DNA of 11,783 nt from Planctomycetota bacterium. GTDB taxonomy: Bacteria > Planctomycetota > SZUA-567 > JAFGNG01. The DNA lies in NCBI GenBank assembly GCA_016927125.1, contig JAFGNG010000157.1, positions 1 to 11,783 of the forward strand. The letters are read 5' to 3'. Positions within the stretch are counted from its first letter, which is position 1. The number at the start of each line of letters is the position of its first letter. The notes below the pieces were generated by a model. That model had not been told where the DNA came from and made no database searches. It saw only the letters and a program-made list of their open reading frames with translations. Positions 1 through 6,303 of this stretch are shown in pieces. The translations under genes and the position numbers were made by a program.

Positions 1-1
1 G

Positions 2-853
2 GGGCTGGCGCCCTCCTATGTGATTAATTTGACCGGCTGCAACCTGTCCTGCCTGTATTGTTACACTCTGGCGGATCGCCTGGAACAGGCAACCACGGTG
101 TTGACCCCGGCAGGTTTACAGGAAATGCTGAACGCAGGCCGCCAGGGGGGTGCGCTCAATGTTAATTTTATCGGAGGGGAGCCGACCGTTAACCTCCCCG
201 CGATCCTGGAACTTTTTGCGGGGATGGATGAGTCCTTGCCGCTGGTGTGGAACACCAATGCGTATTGCAACCTTGAAACGCTGGAGATGGTCTTTGGTTT
301 GCCTGCGGTTTACCTGGCGGACTTGAAGTTCGGCAACCCGGAGTGCTCCCGAAGGATAGGTGGAGCACGGGACTACTGGGAGGTTGCGCGCAATTGTATT
401 CAAGCGATCTATAAGCGAGAGCCGGAGAAATTAATCGTCCGCCATGTGCTGATGCCGGGGCATGTAGAGTGCTGCGCGCAGCCAGTACTGGAGTGGTTTG
501 CCCATAACCTTCCCGGGATCAGGGTTAACATTTTAACCAATTACCTGGTGATGCCCGCAGCCAGGAGTGATCCAAAACTCAGCCGGTTTTTAACCGCTGA
601 AGAAATTGCGCAGGTGCGGGAAATTGCGAATGATTTAAAATTAAACCTGATTGCCGGCAGTGACTGTGAAATCAGTACGGCTGGAATTCAGAAGGAAGGA
701 GTGGAAGCAGGTAGGAGACAAGAAGAAGTAGGCGGTGAAATTGTTATCAGCCCTGATGGCAAGGTCTATCTGCGTTATCCTACCAAAGAGCTGATGGAAT
801 TGTCCAAAGCAGCAATGAATATTCCCGAGGACTTGCGAGAGGAAGAATCATGA
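2..853 (+). CDS. Radical SAM protein, PflX-like (COG1313), 5'-truncated by the window edge
   Basis: This is a radical SAM enzyme, expected to bind a [4Fe-4S] cluster and cleave S-adenosylmethionine. The cluster motif CNLSCLYC (CX3CX2C) has its cysteines encoded at 38, 50 and 59. A GGEPT motif follows at about 175-190, matching the SAM-binding GGE region. Later segments (DLKFGNP, RHVLMPGHVE, TNYLVMPAA) resemble PflX-like proteins, which look like pyruvate-formate-lyase activating enzymes but have no settled substrate. A GTG at 20 could serve as a start. However, the frame stays open to the window edge (G-L-A-P-S-Y before it), and family members have a longer N-terminus, so the true start is probably outside. 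The C-terminus carries an ISPDGKVYL strand. The stop overlaps the next start as ATGA, implying translational coupling to the AAA+ gene. Family call is fairly secure; substrate is unknown. Confidence 0.85.
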   Translation, partial: GLAPSYVINLTGCNLSCLYCYTLADRLEQATTVLTPAGLQEMLNAGRQGGALNVNFIGGEPTVNLPAILELFAGMDESLPLVWNTNAYCNLETLEMVFGLPAVYLADLKFGNPECSRRIGGARDYWEVARNCIQAIYKREPEKLIVRHVLMPGHVECCAQPVLEWFAHNLPGIRVNILTNYLVMPAARSDPKLSRFLTAEEIAQVREIANDLKLNLIAGSDCEISTAGIQKEGVEAGRRQEEVGGEIVISPDGKVYLRYPTKELMELSKAAMNIPEDLREEES

Positions 854-2412
854 GGCAGAAAGAGCAGAGCAGAATGATTGAAGTCTTGATCCGGGCCCGC
901 TATCCCATTCTATATGTGGTTTCCTGGGAGGAACCGCGAGTGACCGAGATGCTGATCGAGATTGGCAAGCGTGGCCAGAAGAAGGTCTTCGAATGGTCAT
1001 GCTCCGGGGGGATTGTCCCGGCCGGCACCCATGTGCAAGCCGTGAAGATGCGCGATGCCGGCACCAAGGATCCCCTGGTAGCCCTCAACCAGGTGACTGA
1101 GGAGCTTGAACCCGCCATCTATATTTTTAAAGATTTCCATCCCTTCCTTGCCAAGAGCAATTTCTCCGTTATCCGCAAGCTCCGCGATATCTCGCAGAAC
1201 TTGAAGAGCAGTTACAAGACCCTGGTGCTGATCTCCCCCTTCTTGCAGATTCCGCCGGAGTTGGAAAAAGATCTCACGGTTATTGACTTCAACCTCCCTG
1301 ACATCGAGGAACTGGGGATCCTGCTGGACCGGGTCTGTGAGGAGGTCAAGGATAACCCGAAGATCAAGATTGACCTGGACGCCTCCGGCCGCGAACAGAT
1401 TCTGAAGGCCGCCCTGGGCTTGACCCTGGCGGAAGCGGAAAATGTCTTTGCCAAGGCGCTGGTGACCGGGGGCAAGCTGGACAGCGATGATATCGGAGAG
1501 ATCTTCGCGGAAAAACGCCAGATTATCCGCAAGACCGGTCTACTGGACTATTGCGAGCCCGAACTGGAGTTCGATGATATCGGCGGCCTGGCCAGCCTGA
1601 AGCAATGGTTGGTAAGGCGCAAGCTTGCCTTTACGGATAATGCCCAGGCGTTTGGGCTGCCCGCTCCGCGCGGGGTGCTACTGCTGGGAGTACAGGGCTG
1701 CGGCAAGAGTTTGTGCGCCAAGGCGGTCAGCTCCATCTGGCAGCTGCCGCTCTTGCGTTTTGATGTCGGCAAGATGTTCTGCTCGCTGGTCGGGAGTTCG
1801 GAGGATAATATCCGGCGGGCGATCTCAGTCGCTGAAAGCATCGCCCCCTGTATCCTCTGGGTGGATGAGATTGACAAGGCCTTCGGCAATCTCAGCAGTG
1901 GCTCTACCGACAGCGGCACTTCCCAGCGGGTGCTGGGCACCTTCCTGACCTGGCTGGGAGAGAAGACCTCGCCGGTATTTGTCGTTGCCACCGCCAACAA
2001 CATCAAGATCCTCCCGCCGGAGCTGATGCGCAAGGGGCGTTTTGATGAAATCTTCTTTGTGGATCTGCCGGATATCAAGGAACGGCATGCGATCTTTGAT
2101 ATTCACCTGCGCCAGCGCGACCGCGATCCGGAGAAATTCAACCTGGAGAAACTCGCCGCCAGCAGTGAAGGTTTCAGCGGCGCGGAGATTGAACAGGCGA
2201 TTATTTCCGCGCTCTTCGACGCCTTCTACGCGAAGCGCGAACTTAGCGATGATGATATCATGCAGGCGCTGGTTGAAACCGTGCCTTTATATAGAACTAT
2301 GGAAGAGGAGATTGAAGGCCTGCGCGACTGGTGCCTGACGCGGGCACGTAGCGCCTCGGTTCACCAGGAAACTATTGCTACCCAGGCGCGGCGGCACTTG
2401 GAGCTTGAATAA
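850..2412 (+). CDS. ycf46: Ycf46-like AAA+ ATPase
   Basis: A 520-aa AAA+ ATPase. Residues 1-230 form an N-terminal domain typical of the Ycf46 type (PILYVVSWEE near the start). Residues 235-470 are the AAA+ core: Walker A GVQGCGKS at 280-287, Walker B ILWVDEID at 335-342, sensor-1 region TANN at 381-384, arginine-finger region RKGRFDE at 394-400, and sensor-2 region GFSGAEIE at 441-448. All ATPase residues look intact. Ycf46 is conserved in cyanobacteria, some plastids and scattered bacteria; a role in regulating photosynthesis or CO2 uptake has been proposed for cyanobacteria, but that cannot explain it here. The start at 850 is supported by an AGAGGAAG ribosome site just upstream; M9 (874) is a weaker alternative. 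It overlaps the radical SAM gene by 4 nt and is 16 nt from the next gene. Likely an energy-dependent remodelling factor; target unknown. Confidence 0.85.
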   Translation: MRQKEQSRMIEVLIRARYPILYVVSWEEPRVTEMLIEIGKRGQKKVFEWSCSGGIVPAGTHVQAVKMRDAGTKDPLVALNQVTEELEPAIYIFKDFHPFLAKSNFSVIRKLRDISQNLKSSYKTLVLISPFLQIPPELEKDLTVIDFNLPDIEELGILLDRVCEEVKDNPKIKIDLDASGREQILKAALGLTLAEAENVFAKALVTGGKLDSDDIGEIFAEKRQIIRKTGLLDYCEPELEFDDIGGLASLKQWLVRRKLAFTDNAQAFGLPAPRGVLLLGVQGCGKSLCAKAVSSIWQLPLLRFDVGKMFCSLVGSSEDNIRRAISVAESIAPCILWVDEIDKAFGNLSSGSTDSGTSQRVLGTFLTWLGEKTSPVFVVATANNIKILPPELMRKGRFDEIFFVDLPDIKERHAIFDIHLRQRDRDPEKFNLEKLAASSEGFSGAEIEQAIISALFDAFYAKRELSDDDIMQALVETVPLYRTMEEEIEGLRDWCLTRARSASVHQETIATQARRHLELE

Positions 2413-2428
2413 GAGAAAGGAGATAGGG

Positions 2429-2890
2429 ATGAGTGCGATTGCGGTTTTCCCGGTTATGCTCCCGGCGGCCAGCCTGGCCTGGCCCCTGGTAGCGACTGCC
2501 GCGGCGGCAGCGGCCAGCGCGATGGGATTTGCTGCCGCCAAGACCAAGGAAAAGGTCGATGCTGACACCGAGGTGGAACTCAGCGTTGAGAACTCCGAGG
2601 CGATTACCAACAACCTCCAGGCCGGGGAGGAACTGGTCTTTACCAAGGAGGATGTGGAAGTAGTTTTTTCCCGGAATCATGCCGGCAAGATTAATATCAA
2701 GGTTCATGGCAAGAATAAGACCAAGGAAGAACTGGAAGCAATCGGCAAGCAGTTGTCCAGCGGTCTGACCCAGCAGTATGCCTATAACCAGATTGTTACG
2801 GAGCTGAAAAAACGGAACCTGAACATGGTTGATGAAGAGATCGAGGCCGACGGAACCGTCAGGCTGCAGGTGCGGGCCTTCAAGGATTGA
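2429..2890 (+). CDS. Small protein with hydrophobic N-terminus and Ycf35/DUF1257-like C-terminus
   Basis: A 153-aa protein of unknown function. Residues 5-37 are hydrophobic and alanine-rich, consistent with a membrane segment or anchor; there is no clear signal-peptidase site. Residues about 45-95 form an acidic beta-rich region. The C-terminal 50 residues (QQYAYNQIVTELKKR, then EEIEADGTVRLQVR) resemble the end of Ycf35/DUF1257 proteins. The start at 2429 is chosen because a strong GGAG site (GAAAGGAGATAGGG) lies just upstream; an in-frame ATG at 2375 would overlap ycf46 by 38 nt and lacks such a site. It sits 16 nt after ycf46 and 13 nt before the DUF2997 gene. Clustering of Ycf46-like, DUF1257-like and DUF2997 genes is, from memory, a recurring arrangement, suggesting a shared complex. 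The homology is remote and judged by eye. Confidence 0.7.
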   Translation: MSAIAVFPVMLPAASLAWPLVATAAAAAASAMGFAAAKTKEKVDADTEVELSVENSEAITNNLQAGEELVFTKEDVEVVFSRNHAGKINIKVHGKNKTKEELEAIGKQLSSGLTQQYAYNQIVTELKKRNLNMVDEEIEADGTVRLQVRAFKD

Positions 2891-2903
2891 GGAGAATGTT
2901 AAA

Positions 2904-3104
2904 ATGGAAAAGCATGAACTGGATATCACAATTTCTCCGAACGGCGAGGTCAAGGTTCACATTAAGGGGGTCAAGGGGCCAGCCTGCCTGGAGTATGCCA
3001 AGATCTTTGAAAAGATCCTGGGCGAGGCATCGGATGTCGAGCATACCCACGAATATTACGAGCCGCCCACCGAGGTGGAGATCCAGGTAGAGCAGGATAC
3101 TTAA
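2904..3104 (+). CDS. DUF2997-type small protein
   Basis: A 66-aa protein resembling DUF2997. The N-terminal beta hairpin (ITISPNGEVKVHIKG) leads into the characteristic KGPACLE motif with a single cysteine, C28, then a helix (YAKIFEKILGEA) and an acidic, aromatic tail (HEYYEPP). Its function is unknown. The conserved cysteine could be a redox, ligand or modification site; this is inference. The ATG at 2904 has GGAG at 2891-2894, nine nt upstream. A longer in-frame start at 2829 would lie inside the preceding gene and is unlikely. It belongs to the radical SAM, ycf46, ycf35-like run. A radical SAM enzyme beside a small protein with one conserved cysteine allows an enzyme-substrate relation, but nothing in the sequence proves it. 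Confidence 0.75.
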   Translation: MEKHELDITISPNGEVKVHIKGVKGPACLEYAKIFEKILGEASDVEHTHEYYEPPTEVEIQVEQDT

Positions 3105-3128
3105 GCCCGAGGCGCTCGCAGGTAAAAT

Positions 3129-3134
3129 AGGAGG
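3129..3134 (+). promoter_or_regulatory. Ribosome binding site supporting a TTG start
   Basis: A perfect AGGAGG lies 8 nt before the TTG at 3143. No ATG or GTG in this frame is better placed, and starting here keeps the first zinc-ribbon pair (C3, C6) in the protein. This decides the unusual start codon. Confidence 0.75.
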
Positions 3135-3142
3135 CCACTGGC

Positions 3143-4201
3143 TTGCAGTGTCCGAATTGCGGTTTTGAAAATATACCGAACCAGACCCATTGTACCCGGT
3201 GCAAGGCGCAGTTGGTTTTGCAGGAGCCAATTATTCCGGAAGACCTGCTGCCTCCGCGCGCGGGTTGGAAAAAGTTCTTCCGCCCCTTGCTCACTCCGAT
3301 CCGCAGGTTTTGCGCTTATATCAGATGGGAAAAGCCGGAAAAGGCTCTTCGGATCTTTATGGGAGGCAAGATCTATCCCGGCGAATCCATCACGGCCATG
3401 GTCTTTTCAATCATCCCGGGACTGGGGCATCGGATCGCCGGCCGCCCCGGGGCTGCGCTCATCGCCTTCGGGATTTGGGCGGTTATTCTGGTTGGGCTGG
3501 TTAATTTCTACTCCGGGCAGATTGGCGGCATTCTTGCCGGCTTGCTGATTTCCTGGCACGCGGTGGTGATCTTTGATGCCGGGAAGGTACAGCAACATGT
3601 AAAGAATGCAGGCGCAAGAATTTATATGATCGTAGTGCTTCTCCTGCTGGTGACATGTGGCTACCTGTTTGTTAATGCTGTCGTAACTAATTATGTCATG
3701 ATTATCAACAGTCCGACCGAGATCGAAAAGATTGATCTCCTGACGGGGGATATCGTAGTTATAGATCTGGATAGTTACGAGGAAGCCGAGCCACAACGCG
3801 GCGATGTGGTTGCCTTCCGGCCGATGGAATATTTTGTTAATGAAAACGGACGGCTTTACGCCAACCATCGGGCTGAAGAATACATGTTAGCGCGGGTGGT
3901 GGCAATCGCTGGAGACCGGGTTAAGATTACGCCCGAGGGGGTTAAGGTTAACGGGAAAGCTGTACCGCCGGAATCTTACGCTGCCGGGGTTATGGCCTTC
4001 CCGGAAAAACCTCTTGGCTTTACGGTTGACTCTGGTTATGTTTTTATTCCCTTTCCGTTAAGAGTAAGAGAGGGAGCTCCATCGATGAGAGATACAATCT
4101 GGACCCAAGCTTATGATATCCCGGTAAAAGAGATCGCCGGGAGCACCTCTGGGGTTTACCTGCCCATCTGGCGGCGGCATTCATTTGAGGAAGAAGACTA
4201 A
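3143..4201 (+). CDS. Zinc-ribbon membrane protein with a degenerate signal-peptidase-I-like domain
   Basis: A 352-aa membrane protein in three parts. Residues 1-22 are a zinc ribbon with CPNC (C3, C6) and CTRC (C17, C20). Residues about 80-187 hold three to four hydrophobic segments, starting with IPGLGHRIAGRPGAAL, which resembles the PGLGQ turn of TM2-like proteins. Residues about 195-345 resemble the signal peptidase I (S26) fold: TGDIVVIDL, QRGDVVAFRP, RVVAIAGDRV, VKVNGKAVP. The catalytic lysine, normally in a KRV context, is alanine here (A250, in LARVV). The SMxPT serine motif is also absent; the nearest candidate is S190 in NSPTEIEK, with wrong spacing to the GD pair. It is therefore probably not an active peptidase. 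It starts at TTG with a strong AGGAGG site, and its stop is 2 nt before the TPR gene. The role may be scaffold or sensor; this is inferred. Confidence 0.7.
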   Translation: MQCPNCGFENIPNQTHCTRCKAQLVLQEPIIPEDLLPPRAGWKKFFRPLLTPIRRFCAYIRWEKPEKALRIFMGGKIYPGESITAMVFSIIPGLGHRIAGRPGAALIAFGIWAVILVGLVNFYSGQIGGILAGLLISWHAVVIFDAGKVQQHVKNAGARIYMIVVLLLLVTCGYLFVNAVVTNYVMIINSPTEIEKIDLLTGDIVVIDLDSYEEAEPQRGDVVAFRPMEYFVNENGRLYANHRAEEYMLARVVAIAGDRVKITPEGVKVNGKAVPPESYAAGVMAFPEKPLGFTVDSGYVFIPFPLRVREGAPSMRDTIWTQAYDIPVKEIAGSTSGVYLPIWRRHSFEEED

Positions 4202-4203
4202 GC

Positions 4204-5034
4204 ATGGCTGGCAACGGACGCTTTTCCAACCTGGAATTTGATGGCCCCGCGGGCGATGGCCCTGGCAGTGAGGGGCAATCCCAAGGCGGCAAAGGTCAGC
4301 CCGGCCAGCCGGTGCAGTTTATCAAGGAGGTCAAGGACGCGAGCTTCTACTTCAAGCGCGCACTCCTTTGCGAACTGGCCGGGGCGCATGAGCAGGCCCT
4401 GCGGAATTATTCCGCCGCCTTGAATGAAAATCCCCTCCTGCTGGCGGGCTGGGTCGGGCAGCTCCGCATGCTGCTGCACCTGGGGGAATACCCCGAGGTC
4501 AAGATGTGGAGCGACAAGGCGATGGAGAAATTTCCCGACAACCCGCAGTTGCTCTCGGCCAAGGCCATTGCCATCCACCGCCTGGGTTATTCCAAGGAAG
4601 CGCGGGATTTGTGCGACCTGGCGATCCAGAAGTCCGGCGAAACCCCGCTGGAATGGCTCTGCCGTGGGGAGATTCTCCTGGCGGGCCAGACGGCTTCCGC
4701 CGAGCAGTGCTTCAACCATGCCCTGCGGGTTTCCCCGGACATTGGGCGCACCCGGATTGAGATTGGGGAACTGTATTTAAATCATAAGCAATACAGCCTG
4801 GCGCTTGCCGCCTTGCAGCAAGCCTGCACGGAGGAGCCCCGCTCGGCCTGGGCGTGGTACCTGTTGGGAAAGACCCAGCAGGAATTGGGGATGCTGGAGC
4901 AGGCCAAGCGTAGCTACGGGCAGGCCAGCAGCCTGTATCCGAAAAACAAGAAATATCGGCGCGCCGCGGCGATGGAACTGACTTTTATGACCAAGCTCAA
5001 GAGTTATCTCAGGAGGCGGTTTAAAAATGATTAA
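4204..5034 (+). CDS. TPR-repeat protein with Gly/Gln-rich N-terminal tail
   Basis: A 276-aa protein with about six tetratricopeptide repeats between residues 46 and 250. Signature spacing is visible in YFKRALLCELAGAHEQALRNY, RMLLHLGEYPEVKMW, AIAIHRLGYSKEARDL, GELYLNHKQYSLALAAL and LLGKTQQELGMLEQAKRSY. TPR arrays form helical protein-binding surfaces. The first 38 residues are low-complexity, rich in Gly, Gln and Ser, and probably disordered; they begin with a short GRFSNLEFD segment that could be a linear binding motif. A basic C-terminus (LKSYLRRRFKND) follows the repeats. There is no signal peptide or membrane segment, so it is likely cytoplasmic. GAGGAAG lies before the ATG, 2 nt after the upstream stop. 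Its 3' end overlaps the PilT-family start by 8 nt, suggesting coupled translation and a possible physical partner. Specific partners cannot be read from sequence. Confidence 0.8.
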   Translation: MAGNGRFSNLEFDGPAGDGPGSEGQSQGGKGQPGQPVQFIKEVKDASFYFKRALLCELAGAHEQALRNYSAALNENPLLLAGWVGQLRMLLHLGEYPEVKMWSDKAMEKFPDNPQLLSAKAIAIHRLGYSKEARDLCDLAIQKSGETPLEWLCRGEILLAGQTASAEQCFNHALRVSPDIGRTRIEIGELYLNHKQYSLALAALQQACTEEPRSAWAWYLLGKTQQELGMLEQAKRSYGQASSLYPKNKKYRRAAAMELTFMTKLKSYLRRRFKND

Positions 5035-6100
5035 TTCACCGAAAGAGCATTTCAGCGCCTTGTTGAAGGCCGCGCGTCGGCATAATGCCTCGGATATCCA
5101 CCTGATTGCCAAGCTCCCCCCGGCCTACCGGGTGGGCGGTGAGATTGTCATGGCGGCTGCCGATCCGATCTCGCGCGAGGATCTGATCACCCTCGCCAAG
5201 TCAATCCTGACCCCGCAACAGCTTGCCAGGTTCGAAGAGGCCCGCGAGCTCTGCGTCTCCTATCATCACGAAGAATGCGGCCGCATCCGCCTCTCCCTCT
5301 ATCACCGGCTGAATGTGCCGGAGATGGCAATCCGGATGTGCAACACCGAAATTCTTACTTCTGAAACCTTACTGCTGCCTCCCATTGTGGATGAATGGGC
5401 GCGGCTGCCCTCAGGGCTGATCCTCGTAACCGGGCCGACCGGGGTGGGTAAAACCACCACCTTGAATTACATGATTGACATGATCAATGTTACCCGCAAG
5501 TGCAAGATTATCACGATTGAAGACCCGGTTGAATACGAACATTCCCACCGCAAGAGCATTGTCGTCCAGATCGAGGTTACCACCGACACCAACAGCTTCA
5601 GCTCCTGCTTGCGCCATTCCCTGCGCCTAGACCCGGATGTGATTTGTATCGGCGAAATGCGGGATGTGGAAACCATCGAAACCGCCTTGATCGCGGCCGA
5701 AACTGGGCACCTGGTGCTCGCCACCCTGCATACCCCCAGCGCCCCGGGCGCGGTCGAGCGCATTGTCACAGTCTTTGAAGGTTCCCGGCAGCCGCAGGTG
5801 ATGATGCAGCTCTCCGATATCCTGCAGGGAGTAATCGCGCAGCGCCTGGTGCCGACCTTTGATAAGAAGAGCCGGGTCCTGGCCTGTGAAGTCCTGGTCA
5901 CCAACTCCGCGGTTAAAAATATTATCCGGGAAGGGCGCTTCCATCATTTCATGAACGCGATGATGACCGCCCGCGACAAAGGATCCCAAACCATGGAAGA
6001 ATCGCTTGCTAACCATTACCGCGCCGGCACCATCAGCCTGGATACGGCCATGGCCCATACCATCCGCCCGGAGGTTCTGGAAGGGCTGTTAAAGATGTAG
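5027..6100 (+). CDS. pilT: PilT/PilU-family type IV pilus ATPase-like protein
   Basis: A 357-aa secretion ATPase of the GspE/PilT superfamily, close to the usual PilT length. Residues 1-105 are the N-terminal PAS-like domain (ASDIHLIAKLPPAYRVGG). The C-terminal RecA-like core has Walker A GPTGVGKTTT at 136-145, an Asp box IEDPVEYEH at 164-172, Walker B DPDVICIGEMRD at 202-213, and a His box TGHLVLATLHT at 226-236. The AIRAGE-like region reads AVKNIIREGR at 295-304. These favour PilT/PilU (pilus retraction) over PilB or GspE, which carry a tetracysteine zinc site absent here. One oddity is QIEV at the position where PilT usually has QREV. No pilin, PilC or PilQ gene is in the window, so the partner machine is unknown. 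It overlaps the TPR gene by 8 nt and is the last gene of the upstream run. The symbol denotes the family, not proven orthology. Confidence 0.85.
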   Translation: MINSPKEHFSALLKAARRHNASDIHLIAKLPPAYRVGGEIVMAAADPISREDLITLAKSILTPQQLARFEEARELCVSYHHEECGRIRLSLYHRLNVPEMAIRMCNTEILTSETLLLPPIVDEWARLPSGLILVTGPTGVGKTTTLNYMIDMINVTRKCKIITIEDPVEYEHSHRKSIVVQIEVTTDTNSFSSCLRHSLRLDPDVICIGEMRDVETIETALIAAETGHLVLATLHTPSAPGAVERIVTVFEGSRQPQVMMQLSDILQGVIAQRLVPTFDKKSRVLACEVLVTNSAVKNIIREGRFHHFMNAMMTARDKGSQTMEESLANHYRAGTISLDTAMAHTIRPEVLEGLLKM

Positions 6101-6126
6101 ATTGGATTCACTGATCACCTACCTTA

Positions 6127-6155
6127 ACGTGAAGCGGTTTACGTTCGCTTCACGT
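6127..6155 (+). terminator. Perfect 10-bp inverted repeat; possible terminator or operator
   Basis: ACGTGAAGCG at 6127-6136 is repeated inverted as CGCTTCACGT at 6146-6155, with a 9-nt loop. It begins 27 nt after the pilT-like stop, where a terminator for the upstream run would sit. No clean T-run follows (CGGTCTCTTT), so a rho-independent terminator is only weakly supported. A regulator binding site upstream of the next gene is an alternative. Confidence 0.4.
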
Positions 6156-6177
6156 CGGTCTCTTTCCCGCCCGGCTA

Positions 6178-6205
6178 TTGCTTCCCGCTCTCGAATAGGT
6201 ATTAT
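6178..6205 (+). promoter_or_regulatory. Weak sigma70-like promoter candidate for the 880-aa gene
   Basis: TTGCTT at 6178-6183 and TATTAT at 6200-6205 are separated by 16 bp. The -10 matches 5 of 6 consensus bases and the -35 only 3 of 6. This would give a leader of about 90 nt before 6304. The intergenic region 6101-6303 otherwise holds only the inverted repeat; I recognise no riboswitch. Confidence 0.3.
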
Positions 6206-6303
6206 TTATTCATCGTCAAGTGAGCCAGGAAGGTTCTTTGGGGAATGCTCTCAACCATCCCGCTTTTACACTTAAGAATTAAACAACAGAGAAAGAATTC
6301 ATA

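Noticed and set aside
1548..2078. 176-aa minus-strand open frame inside ycf46
   Set aside because: Composition is Ser/Arg/Pro-rich shadow sequence, no ribosome site, and the + strand encodes intact AAA+ motifs over the same bases.
2378..2953. 191-aa minus-strand open frame over the Ycf35-like and DUF2997 genes
   Set aside because: It spans two well-supported + strand genes and their junction, and shows no recognisable domain.
3106..3125. Short CGAG/CTCG hairpin between the DUF2997 and zinc-ribbon genes
   Set aside because: A 4-bp stem with no T-run inside a 38-nt gap is too weak to call a terminator.
6156..6303. Possible riboswitch or structured leader before the 880-aa gene
   Set aside because: I could not find paired helices or conserved motifs of a known class; only short weak pairings are present.
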